64,000 nt of DNA from Enterobacter cloacae complex sp. R_G8 (GCF_024599795.1 NZ_CP102246.1:682001-746000), one strand, 5' to 3'; shown: positions 8,947 through 18,909, counted from the stretch's first letter. The notes: generated from the letters alone by a model not told the origin. Made by a program: numbers and translations.

Positions 8947-9666
8947 ATGGTGCGTAAAAAGAAAGCAGAGGCTCAACAGACCCGTCAACAGCTGATTGAA
9001 GCGGCTATCGGGCAGTTTGCGACGCGCGGTGTGGCAAACACCACGCTGACGGATATCGCGGATGCGGCAAAGGTGACACGTGGTGCCGTCTACTGGCATT
9101 TCAGCAGCAAAGCAGAAATATTTAATGCGATTTGGGAACAGCAATTGCCGCTTCGTGACATCATTCGCGACAGACTTTCTCTTTCCGCCAATGCTGACCC
9201 ATTGTTAATGCTTCGTGAGCAATTCATCACGGCGTTGCAATATATTGCACATGAGCCACGCCAGTGTGCACTTTTACAAATTTTGTATCATAAGTGTGAA
9301 TTTGCCAGCGATATGATTTCAGAGTATGAAATCAGGAAGCGCATTGGCTTCAACGATGACGCTCTGCGTGCGACGCTGGAAACGTGTATTTCGCGAAACA
9401 TTATTTCGGCGCAGATGAATGTGGATTTAACGCTGATTGTGTTCCATGGATTTTTTAGTGGAATAATTAAAAACTGGTTAATGAATAACAACAGTTTTAA
9501 TCTTTATCAGCAGGCTCCCGCTCTGGTCGATAACATCCTGGCGACACTCCCTGTTACGCGAATGTCGCCACGTGAAGAGACTTACGACTCAGTGTCGGGC
9601 AAGATCTCTCCCTGCTCGCAAAGCGTCTCAATGGTCTGTGCGCTGACAGGTTTGCCTAACAAATAA
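8947..9666 (+). CDS. acrS: TetR-family regulator AcrS
   Basis: Transcriptional repressor next to acrEF (239 aa), known in E. coli to repress acrAB. The N-terminal TetR helix-turn-helix is intact at about residues 10-56 (LIEAAIGQFATRGVANTTLT, then VTRGAVYWHFSSKAEIFNAI). The ligand domain contains LLQILYHKCEFASDM and GIIKNWLMNN, typical of AcrR/AcrS. E. coli AcrS is 220 aa; the extra and dissimilar tail here comes from the last 85 bases, which overlap the 3' end of the convergent MHYT-GGDEF-EAL gene. The acrE side of the gene carries the candidate operator at 8784-8802. Confidence 0.9.
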   Translation: MVRKKKAEAQQTRQQLIEAAIGQFATRGVANTTLTDIADAAKVTRGAVYWHFSSKAEIFNAIWEQQLPLRDIIRDRLSLSANADPLLMLREQFITALQYIAHEPRQCALLQILYHKCEFASDMISEYEIRKRIGFNDDALRATLETCISRNIISAQMNVDLTLIVFHGFFSGIIKNWLMNNNSFNLYQQAPALVDNILATLPVTRMSPREETYDSVSGKISPCSQSVSMVCALTGLPNK

Positions 9667-11663
9667 CCCTGAAGGGTATTACACCCCAGCTCTGTCAAAA
9701 AGGCTTGTTGGGCTTCGGTCTCCACCCCTTCAGCCACCACTTTCAGATTCAGCGTTTTCGCCAGGGCGACAATCGCGGAGACAATCGTCGCATCTTCGCT
9801 TTCCCCACTTAACTCTTTCACAAACGCCCTGTCGATTTTCAATTCACAGGCGGGTAAGCGTTTAAGATACAGCAGGCTCGAGTATCCGGTACCAAAGTCA
9901 TCAATGGAGGCTTTCACGCCCGCATTCGTCAACTCCGTCAACACCCGCACGCTCTCATCCGGATTGCTCATCGCGGTCGTTTCCGTCACTTCCAGGATCA
10001 GCATTTCCGGTGGTACCTGATGACGTGCCAGACACTCGAGCACCGTATTAACCAGTGACGGCTGTTCAAACTGCAGCGTCGACAGATTCACTGCCATCGA
10101 CCAGTTTTGATGTCCTTTAAGGTGCCATTCACGCAACTGGCGGCAGGCTTCATTGAGAACCCAGTTACCAATCGGAATGATCTGCCCTGTTTTTTCCGCC
10201 AGCGGCAGGAACAGGTCTGGCGTGAGTAATCCCTGCTTCGGGTGTTGCCAGCGCAGGAGCGCTTCAAATCCAAGTATCGGGCCTGCCGGAGCGTGGAATT
10301 TGGGCTGATAATGCAGCTGGAGTTCATTACGATCGATGGCCAGCCACAGATCGTTCATGAGCTGCAGATGGGTTTGCGCCAGGGTGTTCATGGAGGGCTG
10401 GAAAAAGTGATAACCGTTACGGCCCATATGCTTGGTGTGGTACATCGCCGCATCGGCGTTAAACATCAGTTCGCGCTCGGTTTTGCCGTCGTGCGGATAC
10501 AGCGCAATACCAATGCTAAGGGTCACCACCAGCTCATACGGATCCAGATTGAACGGGCTATCAATCGCGCGTACCAGCGCGTTGGCGAGGGAGGCCGCAT
10601 CGTCCGGGCCTTCTGCTTCTGCGAGCAGCACAAATTCATCACCGCCAATACGTGCAAGCGTGAACTGGCCTTTCAGGGGGAGCAGCAGGCGCTGCGTAAC
10701 GGCCACCAGCAGCTTATCGCCGACATCATGACCGTAGGCGTCATTGACGGCTTTAAAACCGTCGAGATCCATGAACATCAATGCGAAATGCGTACCCTCA
10801 CGGTCTGCTTTGTTGATGGCCTGGTCGAGTCGGTCTTCCAGCAGGATACGATTGGGCAGGCGCGTCAGCGTATCTTGCAGTGCCAGTTGAGCCAGCTCCC
10901 GGTTAGCTTCTGCCAGGGATGAGGCAAGGAGAGAGGTGCGTGCCTGAAGGCGCGCATCCAGCATGGAGACCAGCAGGGTGATCCCAAGGATGGCGAGCGC
11001 GACGACGCTCACCAGCACAGCCAGCCAGCTGCCGTTAATGCCGTCATGGTGTGCCATGGTCGACATCGGAAACTGGGCGGCTTTCATCCCCGCGTAGTGC
11101 ATTCCGGCAATGGCGATCCCCATCGTGATCGCGGCACCCATGCGCATTAGCGCCACCTGGGCGGCTTCATGACGCAGGCGGAATGTCAGCCACAGTGCCG
11201 TGAGCGACGCCGCAAGCGCGATAGCCACCGATATACCCACCCAGGTTTTATCCCAGATAATACCGGGCGTGACCTCCAGTGCCGCCATACCGGTGTAATG
11301 CATGGCCACAATACCGCTTCCCATCACCAGTGCACCGGGCAGCAGACGGCGCAAACGCAGCTGTTCGCAGCTGACAAGCCACAATGCAAACAAGGATGAA
11401 CCTACGGCAATGACCATAGATAACCCCGTCAGGGTGGCGTTGTAGCTCATGCTCATGGAGAGATCCATTGCCAGCATGCCGATGAAATGCATCGCCCATA
11501 CGCCAATACCCATTGCAATACCGCCACCGGCCAGCCAGATGCGAGCTGCGACCCCCTGACTCCCCGCGACACGCGCGGCCATATTCAGCGCGGTATAGGC
11601 AGCAAGGATGGCAACAACAAAGGAGAGGACTACAAGGATATGGTTGTATTGGCTAACCAGCAT
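9582..11663 (-). CDS. MHYT-GGDEF-EAL cyclic-di-GMP signalling protein
   Basis: Membrane-anchored diguanylate cyclase/phosphodiesterase (693 aa). The N-terminal region (about 1-250) is an MHYT sensor with alternating membrane helices and three copies of its metal-binding motif: MHFIGMLAM, MHYTGMAAL and MHYAGMKAA. A GGDEF domain (about 265-430) keeps an intact GGDEF in ARIGGDEFVLL. The C-terminal EAL domain (about 435-690) keeps EALLRW, LEVTET and the metal loop DDFGTGYSS. Both activities may therefore be present. The architecture matches Pseudomonas MucR. The gene lies between acrS and yhdU, where the E. coli order has none, and its 3' end overlaps acrS by 85 bases on the opposite strand. Which activity dominates cannot be told from sequence. 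Confidence 0.9.
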   Translation of the reverse strand: MLVSQYNHILVVLSFVVAILAAYTALNMAARVAGSQGVAARIWLAGGGIAMGIGVWAMHFIGMLAMDLSMSMSYNATLTGLSMVIAVGSSLFALWLVSCEQLRLRRLLPGALVMGSGIVAMHYTGMAALEVTPGIIWDKTWVGISVAIALAASLTALWLTFRLRHEAAQVALMRMGAAITMGIAIAGMHYAGMKAAQFPMSTMAHHDGINGSWLAVLVSVVALAILGITLLVSMLDARLQARTSLLASSLAEANRELAQLALQDTLTRLPNRILLEDRLDQAINKADREGTHFALMFMDLDGFKAVNDAYGHDVGDKLLVAVTQRLLLPLKGQFTLARIGGDEFVLLAEAEGPDDAASLANALVRAIDSPFNLDPYELVVTLSIGIALYPHDGKTERELMFNADAAMYHTKHMGRNGYHFFQPSMNTLAQTHLQLMNDLWLAIDRNELQLHYQPKFHAPAGPILGFEALLRWQHPKQGLLTPDLFLPLAEKTGQIIPIGNWVLNEACRQLREWHLKGHQNWSMAVNLSTLQFEQPSLVNTVLECLARHQVPPEMLILEVTETTAMSNPDESVRVLTELTNAGVKASIDDFGTGYSSLLYLKRLPACELKIDRAFVKELSGESEDATIVSAIVALAKTLNLKVVAEGVETEAQQAFLTELGCNTLQGYLLGKPVSAQTIETLCEQGEILPDTES

Positions 11664-11802
11664 GATCGGTTCAACTCGAGTGTGAGGTTACGCAGGAGCG
11701 ATTGGGAAGGGCGAGACATTATCATCGTAAGGTAATGACTCAAAGGGATTTAAATCCCCGTTTTTACCAGGGGATTTCGGGGGTTTTGGCGACGTTAGCG
11801 GC

Positions 11803-11967
11803 TCAGTCCAGCTCTGAACAATTGACGAGTTTAAGCGGGTTCACAGAATTCATATTGCGACACTTGTCGGTCTCGGTGCTCATCAGTTCAATCCACTGCA
11901 TCAGCAGCGTATCGAAGATAAAAACGGAGACAGCAAAGACAACCAGCCACCAGTATTTACGAATCAT
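11803..11967 (-). CDS. yhdU: Small membrane protein YhdU
   Basis: Short single-span membrane protein (54 aa) of unknown function, recognised from E. coli YhdU. It starts MIRKYWWLVVFAVSVFIFDT, a hydrophobic helix with positive residues at its N-terminus, followed by a short hydrophilic tail rich in polar residues (TDKCRNMNSVNPLKLVNC). I chose the ATG at 11967 to match E. coli; an in-frame ATG lies 48 bases upstream. In E. coli the gene yhdJ (DNA methyltransferase) lies between yhdU and fis. Here yhdJ is absent and yhdU is followed by the fis terminator region. Confidence 0.8.
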   Translation of the reverse strand: MIRKYWWLVVFAVSVFIFDTLLMQWIELMSTETDKCRNMNSVNPLKLVNCSELD

Positions 11968-12086
11968 TGTGACATTCCGGGAGAAGAGAGCCAGTAAGGT
12001 GGTGGAAATATACACGAAAAGTCGCGGTTGGAAAGTGGGGGAAGCGAAGGTTTACAAAGCGTTGACGGTAGCAGGTCTGGGGCAAT

Positions 12087-12124
12087 AAAAAAGGCGCATC
12101 CCCATGCCAGGTAGCGCCTTTTTA
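12087..12124 (-). terminator. Terminator of the dusB-fis operon
   Basis: Stem AAAAAGGCGC / GCGCCTTTTT with a 16-base loop, 24 bases past the fis stop, with T on the minus-strand exit side. Confidence 0.85.
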
Positions 12125-12147
12125 AACAAGCATTTCGCTAACCGAAA

Positions 12148-12444
12148 TTAGTTCATGCCGTATTTTTTCAGTTTCTTACGCAGGGTACCACGGTTGATAC
12201 CCATCATCAGCGCAGCGCGGGTTTGGTTACCGCGGGTGTATTGCATCACCATGTCCAACAGTGGCTGTTCAACTTCAGCCAGTACCAGCTCATAGAGGTC
12301 ATTAACATCCTGACCATTCAGTTGAGCAAAATAGTTCTTCAGTGCCTGTTTAACCGAGTCACGCAGGGGTTTTTGAGTTACCTGGTCCTGAGAGTTAACG
12401 GTAGAAACGGTCAGTACGTCAGAATTTACGCGTTGTTCGAACAT
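12148..12444 (-). CDS. fis: DNA-binding protein Fis
   Basis: Nucleoid-associated factor for inversion stimulation (98 aa). By eye it is identical to the E. coli protein, from [20 protein letters not shown] to a C-terminal helix-turn-helix with [20 protein letters not shown]. It bends DNA, activates rRNA promoters and regulates growth-phase genes. It is the second gene of the dusB-fis operon, 23 bases after dusB, and ends at a strong terminator. Expression is set by the dusB promoter with its stringent-control discriminator. Confidence 0.98.
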
Positions 12445-12467
12445 AGTTCTGTCAGCTCTTTATTTCA

Positions 12468-13433
12468 TTACGCAAGATTTTCGAAGTATGCCTCCAACGC
12501 CTCCAGCTGTTCGCTGGCATCCTCTATGGCGTTGAATGTGCGCCGAAACTGGTCATTTGGAGCGTGCTCCTGGAGATACCAGGAGACGTGTTTACGCGCA
12601 ATTCGGTACCCTTTTGCCTGACCGTAGTGGTCATGCAGTTCCCGAACATGCGAACAAAGCAAGCGCTTAACCTCTGCCAGTGGCAGCGGGGCAAGCAGCT
12701 CCCCAGTGTCCAGATAATGCTGGATTTCCCGAAAGATCCAGGGTCTTCCCTGAGCTGCACGTCCTATCATCAGAGCATCAGCTCCCGTATAGTCGAGCAC
12801 AGCTCTGGCTTTAAGCGGGTCAGTAATGTCGCCATTCGCGATAATCGGAATGGAAACTTTCTGCTTAACTGCCCGAATGCTGTCGTATTCAGCTTCACCG
12901 TTGAACAAACAGGCGCGAGTGCGTCCATGAATGGTCAGGGCCTGAATGCCACAGTCTTCGGCCAGTTGGGCAATCTCTACACAGTTACGGTGTTCCGGCG
13001 ACCAACCCGTGCGAATCTTCAACGTAACAGGAACGTCCACTGCGCTGACAACCGCCGTCAGGATTGACTTCACCTGGTCGGGGTATTGCAGAAGGGCTGA
13101 ACCTGCAAGCTTGCGATTCACTTTTTTGGCCGGGCAACCCATGTTGATATCAATAATCTGGGCGCCACTTTCCACGTTAATCCGCGCGGCATCTGCCATC
13201 TCTTCAGGCACACTTCCGGCGATTTGCACGGTGCGAATACCTGGTTCATCAATGTGCACCATCCGAAGGCGGGATTTATCGCTTTCCCAGACCTGCGGGT
13301 TAGACGACATCATCTCGGAAACGGTTAAACCGGCTCCCATCTCATAGCACAGCGTCCTGAACGGCCGGTCGGTAATACCTGCCATTGGGGCTGCGATCAG
13401 GCGATTTCTGAGCTGGTGGTGTCCGATGCGCAT
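12468..13433 (-). CDS. dusB: tRNA dihydrouridine synthase B
   Basis: FMN enzyme that reduces specific uridines to dihydrouridine in tRNA (321 aa, the standard length). It is a TIM-barrel with the family N-terminus [20 protein letters not shown]. The catalytic cysteine lies in [20 protein letters not shown], the substrate-phosphate and FMN residues in [12 protein letters not shown] and IIANGDI, and the barrel ends with [20 protein letters not shown]. It is the first gene of the operon with fis, an arrangement conserved across enterobacteria. Translation of dusB is known to help fis expression in E. coli. Confidence 0.97.
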   Translation of the reverse strand: MRIGHHQLRNRLIAAPMAGITDRPFRTLCYEMGAGLTVSEMMSSNPQVWESDKSRLRMVHIDEPGIRTVQIAGSVPEEMADAARINVESGAQIIDINMGCPAKKVNRKLAGSALLQYPDQVKSILTAVVSAVDVPVTLKIRTGWSPEHRNCVEIAQLAEDCGIQALTIHGRTRACLFNGEAEYDSIRAVKQKVSIPIIANGDITDPLKARAVLDYTGADALMIGRAAQGRPWIFREIQHYLDTGELLAPLPLAEVKRLLCSHVRELHDHYGQAKGYRIARKHVSWYLQEHAPNDQFRRTFNAIEDASEQLEALEAYFENLA

Positions 13434-13460
13434 GAGTTAAGAAATGACCATACTGTGACT

Positions 13461-13478
13461 GCAAGGCGGCGTATATTA
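13461..13478 (-). promoter_or_regulatory. dusB-fis promoter: -10 box and GC-rich discriminator
   Basis: On the minus strand TAATAT (13473-13478) is followed by ACGCCGCCTTGC. This is the GC-rich discriminator that makes the fis promoter sensitive to ppGpp and DksA in E. coli, and the surrounding bases match the E. coli promoter as I remember it. The start would fall near 13466, about 33 bases before the dusB ATG. Confidence 0.75.
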
Positions 13479-13669
13479 CGCATTTTTTGCACGAGATGAA
13501 AGGCCAAACTTTGAACAATCCACTGTTGTAGATCAAGGAATCGCCACCCAGTCACAATGATGAAAATTATTTTTTATTTAAATCATTGTGTTATGTATTA
13601 ACGGCGATTTTATGACCGCTTACAATTTCCCGTAACTTCTCATCATTTCTCAAAAAATGAATCGGTTGA

Positions 13670-13708
13670 GCGGGATATTCTGCTGTTTTTAGCAGCAGAT
13701 TCTCCCGC
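13670..13708 (-). repeat. Bulged hairpin downstream of prmA
   Basis: Outer arms GCGGGA / TCCCGC enclose inner arms TCTGCTG / CAGCAGA around a seven-base loop. It lies 55 bases past the prmA stop and probably forms the transcript 3' end, although no clear T-run follows on the minus strand. Confidence 0.55.
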
Positions 13709-13762
13709 TTCTATGCGATCTGTGTCGCATTTTAGGACATCATCTCAGTACGAAAAATGTTC

Positions 13763-14644
13763 TTATTTTTTACGGCCCGTGATGCGGCACCACTCTTCTT
13801 TTTCCACCACCGGATCGAGGGTGAAGAGATCGGCGTAGGCTTCGCAAACGCTGTCAGCCTGGCTTGCCAGGATCCCGGAAAGTCCCAGCAGACCGCCCTC
13901 AACGGGCAGCACACTGATTAACGGTGCAAGCTCGCGTAATGGGCCCGCCAGGATGTTCGCGACCACCACATCGGCTTTCATGGCCTCTGGCTGCGCGTCA
14001 GGGAGATACAGCTCAAGGCGATCGGAAACGCCGTTACGCTCGGCGTTATCACGACTGGCCTGAATAGCCTGCGGATCGATATCGATCCCGATGGCTTTTG
14101 CGGCGCCCAGCTTCAGTGCGGCAATGGCGAGGATCCCGGATCCACAGCCGAAGTCGATCACGGTTTTCCCTTCCAGATCCAGACCATCCAGCCACTGCAG
14201 GCACAGTGAGGTGGTCGGGTGGGTGCCGGTACCAAATGCCAGACCCGGATCGAGCATCACGTTGACCGCGTTTTCATCGGGCACCTCGCGCCAGCTTGGG
14301 CAGATCCACAGACGCTTGCCAAACTGCATCGGGTGGAAGTTATCCATCCATTCGCGTTCCCAGTCTTTGTCTTCCAGCTGTTCAATTTTGTGCGCAAAAC
14401 CTGCGCCCAGCAGAGGATGATGTTCCAGAATCGCGACCACTTCTTTCATGTCGGTTTCGGCATCAAAGAGGCCGATGACGTCGGTATCGCCCCACAGGCG
14501 GGTTTCACCTGGCAGCGGCTCAAAGACCGGCGTGTCATGCGTGTCCTGGAAGGTGATAGAGACCGAGCCGGCCTCCATCAGCGCATCGCTCAGCTCTTCG
14601 GCGTGAGCACCGGTTGTGTTCAGTTTTAGTTGGATCCACGGCAT
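13763..14644 (-). CDS. prmA: Ribosomal protein L11 methyltransferase
   Basis: Trimethylates residues of ribosomal protein L11 using S-adenosylmethionine (293 aa, as in E. coli). The N-terminal L11-recognition domain (about 1-95) precedes a class I methyltransferase fold. The SAM motif is [20 protein letters not shown] near residue 160, and the later motif [12 protein letters not shown] carries the N-x-x-x-x-P loop. It starts 11 bases after panF and is probably co-transcribed with it. Confidence 0.97.
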   Translation of the reverse strand: MPWIQLKLNTTGAHAEELSDALMEAGSVSITFQDTHDTPVFEPLPGETRLWGDTDVIGLFDAETDMKEVVAILEHHPLLGAGFAHKIEQLEDKDWEREWMDNFHPMQFGKRLWICPSWREVPDENAVNVMLDPGLAFGTGTHPTTSLCLQWLDGLDLEGKTVIDFGCGSGILAIAALKLGAAKAIGIDIDPQAIQASRDNAERNGVSDRLELYLPDAQPEAMKADVVVANILAGPLRELAPLISVLPVEGGLLGLSGILASQADSVCEAYADLFTLDPVVEKEEWCRITGRKK

Positions 14645-14655
14645 GGCAAAACTCT

Positions 14656-16107
14656 TTATTTATCAGTAGACATCATAGCGGGTTGTGGGACGGGTTGACC
14701 GAAACGGTTCCCCACCACAAACGCCAGTAAACTTAACAGTAACGAAGGGACAATCGGGTGGAAGCCCAGGTACTGGATCTTAAAGGTGGCGAGTAGAGCA
14801 TAAACGACACCGCCAACAATCATGCCGCTCAGGGCGCCTGCAGCATTCGCGCGCTCCCAGTAGAGGCCCAGCACCAGCGGCCAGAGGAATACCGCTTCCA
14901 GACCGCCAAACGCAAGCAGGTTTAGCCAGATGATCATCTCCGGCGGACGCCAGGCGGCCAGCAGCAGCAGTGCCCCTAACACCAGAGTGATCACCGCAGA
15001 CATGCGTTTTAAGCGTCGTTCGTTTTCCATCTGCTCGGGACGCAAATTCAGATAGAGATCTTTGATAATCGTAGCGGAACTTTGCAGCAACTGAGCGTTG
15101 ATTGTCGACATAATGGCAGCCATCGGTGCGGCAAGGAAAATCCCGGCAGCAAACGGTGGCAGGACTTTTACCATCAGGGTAGGGATCACCAGATCGGGCA
15201 CGGTAAGGTCAGGGATCACCGCACGGCCTAATGCTCCTGCCAGATGCATTCCCAACATCAGGATCGCCACCACAATGGTGCCGATAATAATCCCGCGGTG
15301 GACAGCTTTACTGTCTTTATACGAGATACACCGTACGGCGGTATGCGGCAGACCAATGACACCAAAGCAGACCAGCACCCAGAAAGAGGTCATAAAGGTG
15401 GGCGACAGAATATCATCAGCCCCTTCTGGCGCGACCAGTTTCGGGTCAATCGCTTCCAGGGTTTCAACAGCATGGCTCAGGCCGCCTGCCGCATGGACAA
15501 CCCCCACCAGCAGCACAATGGTGCCGATGAGCATCACCATGCCCTGCAGAGTGTCGTTCAGTACGCTGGCGCGGAATCCACCAAACGCCGTATAAAGCGC
15601 GATACTGATCCCAAAGATAAGCAGGCCTGTCTCGTAAGGGATCCCCGCGGCGGTTTCAAGCAGACGCGCACCGCCAATAAACTGCACCGTCATCGCACCA
15701 ATAAAGGCGACCAGCAGGCTTAAACTTGCCAGCCATACCAGTAAACGGCTGCGGTAACGGGCAAACAGCATGTCGTTTAGCGTCACGGCATTATAACGAC
15801 GCGCCAGGATAGCGAATTTTTTGCCGAGTATTCCCAGAGAGAGCCAGACGGCAGGAAGCTGGATCATCGCCAGCAGCACCCAGCCTAACCCATATTTATA
15901 GGCCGCACCGGGACCGCCAATAAATGAACTGGCGCTGATGTAGGTGGCGGTGAGCGTCATCGCTAACACAATGCCGCCCATTGAACGGCTGCCGAGGAAA
16001 TATTCGTTCAGGAAGGTGCCGGTTGCCCTTTTGCGCATCGCATACACGGACACGCCAAACACGACCAACAAATACGCGATAAGCGGCAGAATGACTTCAA
16101 GCTGCAT
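14656..16107 (-). CDS. panF: Sodium/pantothenate symporter
   Basis: Sodium-coupled pantothenate importer of the solute:sodium symporter family (483 aa). About 13 membrane helices can be followed from [20 protein letters not shown] onward. The family segment [23 protein letters not shown] and the early [25 protein letters not shown] region fit PanF. The first 11 bases overlap the end of yhdT, so translation is likely coupled. It supplies the precursor of coenzyme A, and the neighbouring acc genes use acetyl-CoA. Confidence 0.96.
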   Translation of the reverse strand: MQLEVILPLIAYLLVVFGVSVYAMRKRATGTFLNEYFLGSRSMGGIVLAMTLTATYISASSFIGGPGAAYKYGLGWVLLAMIQLPAVWLSLGILGKKFAILARRYNAVTLNDMLFARYRSRLLVWLASLSLLVAFIGAMTVQFIGGARLLETAAGIPYETGLLIFGISIALYTAFGGFRASVLNDTLQGMVMLIGTIVLLVGVVHAAGGLSHAVETLEAIDPKLVAPEGADDILSPTFMTSFWVLVCFGVIGLPHTAVRCISYKDSKAVHRGIIIGTIVVAILMLGMHLAGALGRAVIPDLTVPDLVIPTLMVKVLPPFAAGIFLAAPMAAIMSTINAQLLQSSATIIKDLYLNLRPEQMENERRLKRMSAVITLVLGALLLLAAWRPPEMIIWLNLLAFGGLEAVFLWPLVLGLYWERANAAGALSGMIVGGVVYALLATFKIQYLGFHPIVPSLLLSLLAFVVGNRFGQPVPQPAMMSTDK

Positions 16108-16339
16108 CGTCGTCCTCCAGCGGAATATCGCGATAAATGAATTTCACCATTGCCCAACATAGCAGGATAAAAATCAGCGGTACCAGCAGACAGGCCATTT
16201 CAAACCAGTGCGGCAGGCCGGTGATGCCCATTGCAGAATCAGGTAAGTAAGCAGTCACTAACCACGCAATAAGATAGAGAAGGGTCAGCCACAGCGCCCA
16301 GCGCGCTTCTTTATGGGCCTGAACAAAACGTTTGTCCAT
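16097..16339 (-). CDS. yhdT: Small membrane protein YhdT
   Basis: Conserved inner-membrane protein of 80 aa (DUF997). It has two hydrophobic helices: WALWLTLLYLIAWLVTAYL, and another centred on FEMACLLVPLIFILLCWAMV. It precedes panF and overlaps it by 11 bases throughout enterobacteria, suggesting a role connected with PanF. No activity is established and none can be read from the sequence. Confidence 0.93.
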   Translation of the reverse strand: MDKRFVQAHKEARWALWLTLLYLIAWLVTAYLPDSAMGITGLPHWFEMACLLVPLIFILLCWAMVKFIYRDIPLEDDDAA

Positions 16340-16405
16340 TTTTTGTCCCTTGTGGATGAAGAAAGCGGGGATTGTACATGATGGGCCTTGACGATCCCCA
16401 GAAAT

Positions 16406-16432
16406 AAAAAAGGCCGGTTAAACCGGCCTTTT
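16406..16432 (-). terminator. Terminator of aroQ-accB-accC
   Basis: Twelve-base perfect stem AAAAGGCCGGTT / AACCGGCCTTTT with a one-base centre, 15 bases beyond the accC stop. It is T-rich on both sides, so it can work in either direction. Confidence 0.9.
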
Positions 16433-16447
16433 CGCAAAGATGCTTTC

Positions 16448-17797
16448 TTACTTCTCGTTGAGACCGAGTTTTTTCTCCAGATAGTGGATGTTGGTCCCAC
16501 CATTCTGGAAGTGCTCGTCGCTCATGATACGCATCTGCAGATCAACGTTGGTTTTGATACCGTCGATGATCAGTTCCTGCAGGGCGTTCTTCATGCGGGC
16601 AATCGCCACGTCACGGTTTTCGCCGTAGCAGATCAGTTTACCGATCATGGAGTCATAGTACGGCGGTACGGTGTAACCGGCGTAGATATGAGACTCCCAA
16701 CGTACACCAAAGCCACCCGGCGCGTGGAAACGCGTGATTTTACCCGGGCTTGGCAGGAAGGTATTCGGGTCTTCGGCGTTGATACGGCACTCGACCGCAT
16801 GGCCTTTGACCACCACTTCTTCCTGTTTGATGGACAGAGGCTGGCCGGCAGCGATACGCAACTGCTCTTTGATCAGGTCAACGCCGGTGATCATTTCGGT
16901 AACCGGGTGTTCTACCTGAATACGGGTGTTCATCTCAATGAAGTAGAACTCACCGTTTTCGAACAGGAATTCGAAGGTACCCGCTCCGCGATAGCCGATG
17001 TCGACACACGCTTTGGCACAACGCTCGCCGATGTAGCGACGCAGTTCCGGAGTAATGCCCGGTGCTGGTGCTTCTTCGACCACTTTCTGGTGACGACGCT
17101 GCATGGAGCAGTCACGTTCTGCCAGATAGATAGCGTTACCCTGACCGTCAGCCAGCACCTGAATTTCGATGTGGCGTGGGTTTTCCAGGTATTTTTCCAT
17201 GTACACCATGTCGTTGCTGAAAGCCGCTTTCGCTTCCGCTTTGGTCATGGAGATGGACTGTGCCAGTTCAGCGTCGCTGCGCACTACGCGCATACCGCGA
17301 CCGCCGCCGCCGCCGGACGCCTTGATGATCACCGGGTAGCCAATGCGTTTAGCATGTGCGCGGTTTGCATCCATGTCGTCAGTCAGCGGGCCGTCAGAAC
17401 CCGGAACGGTTGGAACACCGGCTTTTTTCATCGCGGTGATAGCAGACACTTTGTCGCCCATCAGGCGGATGGTGTCAGCTTTCGGGCCGATGAAGATAAA
17501 GCCAGAGCGTTCAACCTGCTCAGCAAAGTTGGCGTTCTCGGAGAGGAAGCCATAACCCGGGTGAATTGCCACCGCGCCAGTGATTTCAGCGGCGCTGATG
17601 ATAGCCGGGATGTTCAGATAGCTTTTTACGGACGGAGCCGGACCGATACAGACCGTCTCATCCGCCAGCAATACGTGTTTTAAATCGCGGTCCGCGCTTG
17701 AGTGCACAGCGACAGTCTTGATGCCCAGTTCTTTACAGGCACGAAGAATACGCAGTGCGATCTCGCCGCGGTTGGCGATAACAATTTTATCCAGCAT
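16448..17797 (-). CDS. accC: Biotin carboxylase subunit of acetyl-CoA carboxylase
   Basis: ATP-dependent carboxylation of biotin on AccB, the first half-reaction of fatty acid synthesis (449 aa). It starts [20 protein letters not shown]; this ATG (17797) gives the normal length and lies 10 bases after accB. Features in order are [15 protein letters not shown], the ATP-grasp glycine loop [14 protein letters not shown], the bicarbonate/biotin site [14 protein letters not shown] (residues about 288-301), and the C-terminal lid. It is cytoplasmic and forms a dimer. It is the last gene of the aroQ-accB-accC cluster. Confidence 0.98.
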   Translation of the reverse strand: MLDKIVIANRGEIALRILRACKELGIKTVAVHSSADRDLKHVLLADETVCIGPAPSVKSYLNIPAIISAAEITGAVAIHPGYGFLSENANFAEQVERSGFIFIGPKADTIRLMGDKVSAITAMKKAGVPTVPGSDGPLTDDMDANRAHAKRIGYPVIIKASGGGGGRGMRVVRSDAELAQSISMTKAEAKAAFSNDMVYMEKYLENPRHIEIQVLADGQGNAIYLAERDCSMQRRHQKVVEEAPAPGITPELRRYIGERCAKACVDIGYRGAGTFEFLFENGEFYFIEMNTRIQVEHPVTEMITGVDLIKEQLRIAAGQPLSIKQEEVVVKGHAVECRINAEDPNTFLPSPGKITRFHAPGGFGVRWESHIYAGYTVPPYYDSMIGKLICYGENRDVAIARMKNALQELIIDGIKTNVDLQMRIMSDEHFQNGGTNIHYLEKKLGLNEK

Positions 17798-17807
17798 GTT
17801 CGCCTCG

Positions 17808-18272
17808 TTACTCGATGACGACCAGCGGCTCGTCAAATTCTACCGGCTGACCACTTTCGACCAGAATCGCCTTCACAGTGCCTGATTTGTCTGCTTCGAT
17901 CTGGTTCATCATTTTCATGGCTTCAACGATGCACAGGGTATCGCCTACGTTGACTTTCTGACCCACTTCGATGAACGCCTTCGCGTCCGGGCTCGGGGTG
18001 CGGTAGAAAGTACCAACCATTGGGGAACGTACGATGTGACCACTGATTTCTGCTGCAGCGGCAGGTGCGGCTTCAGTTGCGGCTGGCGCAACGGCTGCGG
18101 AAAGCGCAGGCTGCTGCACTGGCGCAGCATAAGCTTGCTGCATTACCGGGAAGCTAGCGGCTGGGGCTGCACGGCTGATGCGTACAGACTCTTCGCCTTC
18201 AGAAATTTCCAGTTCGGAGATGCCTGATTCTTCAACCAGCTCGATCAGTTTTTTAATCTTACGAATATCCAT
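17808..18272 (-). CDS. accB: Biotin carboxyl carrier protein
   Basis: Carries the carboxybiotin of acetyl-CoA carboxylase (154 aa; E. coli 156). An N-terminal dimerisation segment ([20 protein letters not shown]) is followed by an alanine/proline-rich flexible linker (about residues 40-75). The biotinyl domain contains [11 protein letters not shown], with the modified lysine at 120, and the protruding thumb region [13 protein letters not shown] that is specific to bacterial AccB. It lies 21 bases after aroQ. In E. coli AccB represses its own operon. Confidence 0.98.
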
Positions 18273-18293
18273 GAGTGGGTTCCGTACTCTTGT

Positions 18294-18746
18294 TTAGTGT
18301 GATTGTGACAAGCGTTTTACCGCTGTCTGTAAAGCGTATGAATAACCGTCTGCGCCCAGTCCGCAGATAACGCCAGCGGCGATATCCGACAGATACGAAT
18401 GGTGGCGGAACGGCTCTCGGGCGTGCACGTTGCTGAGGTGGATCTCGATAAACGGGATACTCACCGCCAGCAGTGCGTCGCGGATAGCAACACTGGTGTG
18501 CGTAAACGCGGCCGGATTGATCAGGATATAGTCCACAGTGTCTTTAGCCTGATGAATACGGTCGATGAGTGCGTACTCCGCATTTGACTGAAAATGATCC
18601 AAATCCACATTCAGTGACGCTGCTTCCGTGCCCAAACGGTTAACAATTTCACTCAATGTCAGCGTGCCATACTTCTCTGGCTCACGGGTGCCGAGCATGT
18701 TCAGGTTCGGTCCGTTCAAAACTAAGATTCGGAATTTTTCCGCCAT
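18294..18746 (-). CDS. aroQ: Type II 3-dehydroquinate dehydratase
   Basis: Converts 3-dehydroquinate to 3-dehydroshikimate in the shikimate pathway (150 aa). ATG 18746 gives [20 protein letters not shown]. The arginine and catalytic tyrosine are seen in [10 protein letters not shown], the substrate asparagine in [16 protein letters not shown] and the catalytic histidine in [14 protein letters not shown]. An open frame of 37 more codons upstream looks like leader. K-12 relies on the unrelated type I enzyme AroD and has no gene here, so this lineage may carry both types. The gene lies 21 bases upstream of accB and is probably co-transcribed. Confidence 0.96.
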   Translation of the reverse strand: MAEKFRILVLNGPNLNMLGTREPEKYGTLTLSEIVNRLGTEAASLNVDLDHFQSNAEYALIDRIHQAKDTVDYILINPAAFTHTSVAIRDALLAVSIPFIEIHLSNVHAREPFRHHSYLSDIAAGVICGLGADGYSYALQTAVKRLSQSH

Positions 18747-18909
18747 TGTGTCGCTATCTCCTGCGAATCTCGGGTAAAAACCAAAATATACCTTTGAAAC
18801 GCGAAAGTCACCTGATGACTTTCCTAAAATGCATTCAGGAAAACCAAAGTCGCACATTATAACGATTTCGTAGCATTTGGCAGCTAAATACTGGTCTTAT
18901 CAGGGAAGA

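Larger units (their letters stand above)
13434..13762. other. dusB-prmA intergenic region
   Basis: This 329-base gap contains the dusB-fis promoter at its left end and an AT-rich block (about 13540-13660) where Fis and IHF sites lie in E. coli. A two-part hairpin at 13670-13708 follows. No gene is seen. Confidence 0.6.

Noticed and set aside
16388..17683. 431-codon open frame on the plus strand
   Set aside because: It is antisense to accC, has histidine/phenylalanine-rich low-complexity character typical of reverse frames, and no ribosome site; accC is certain.
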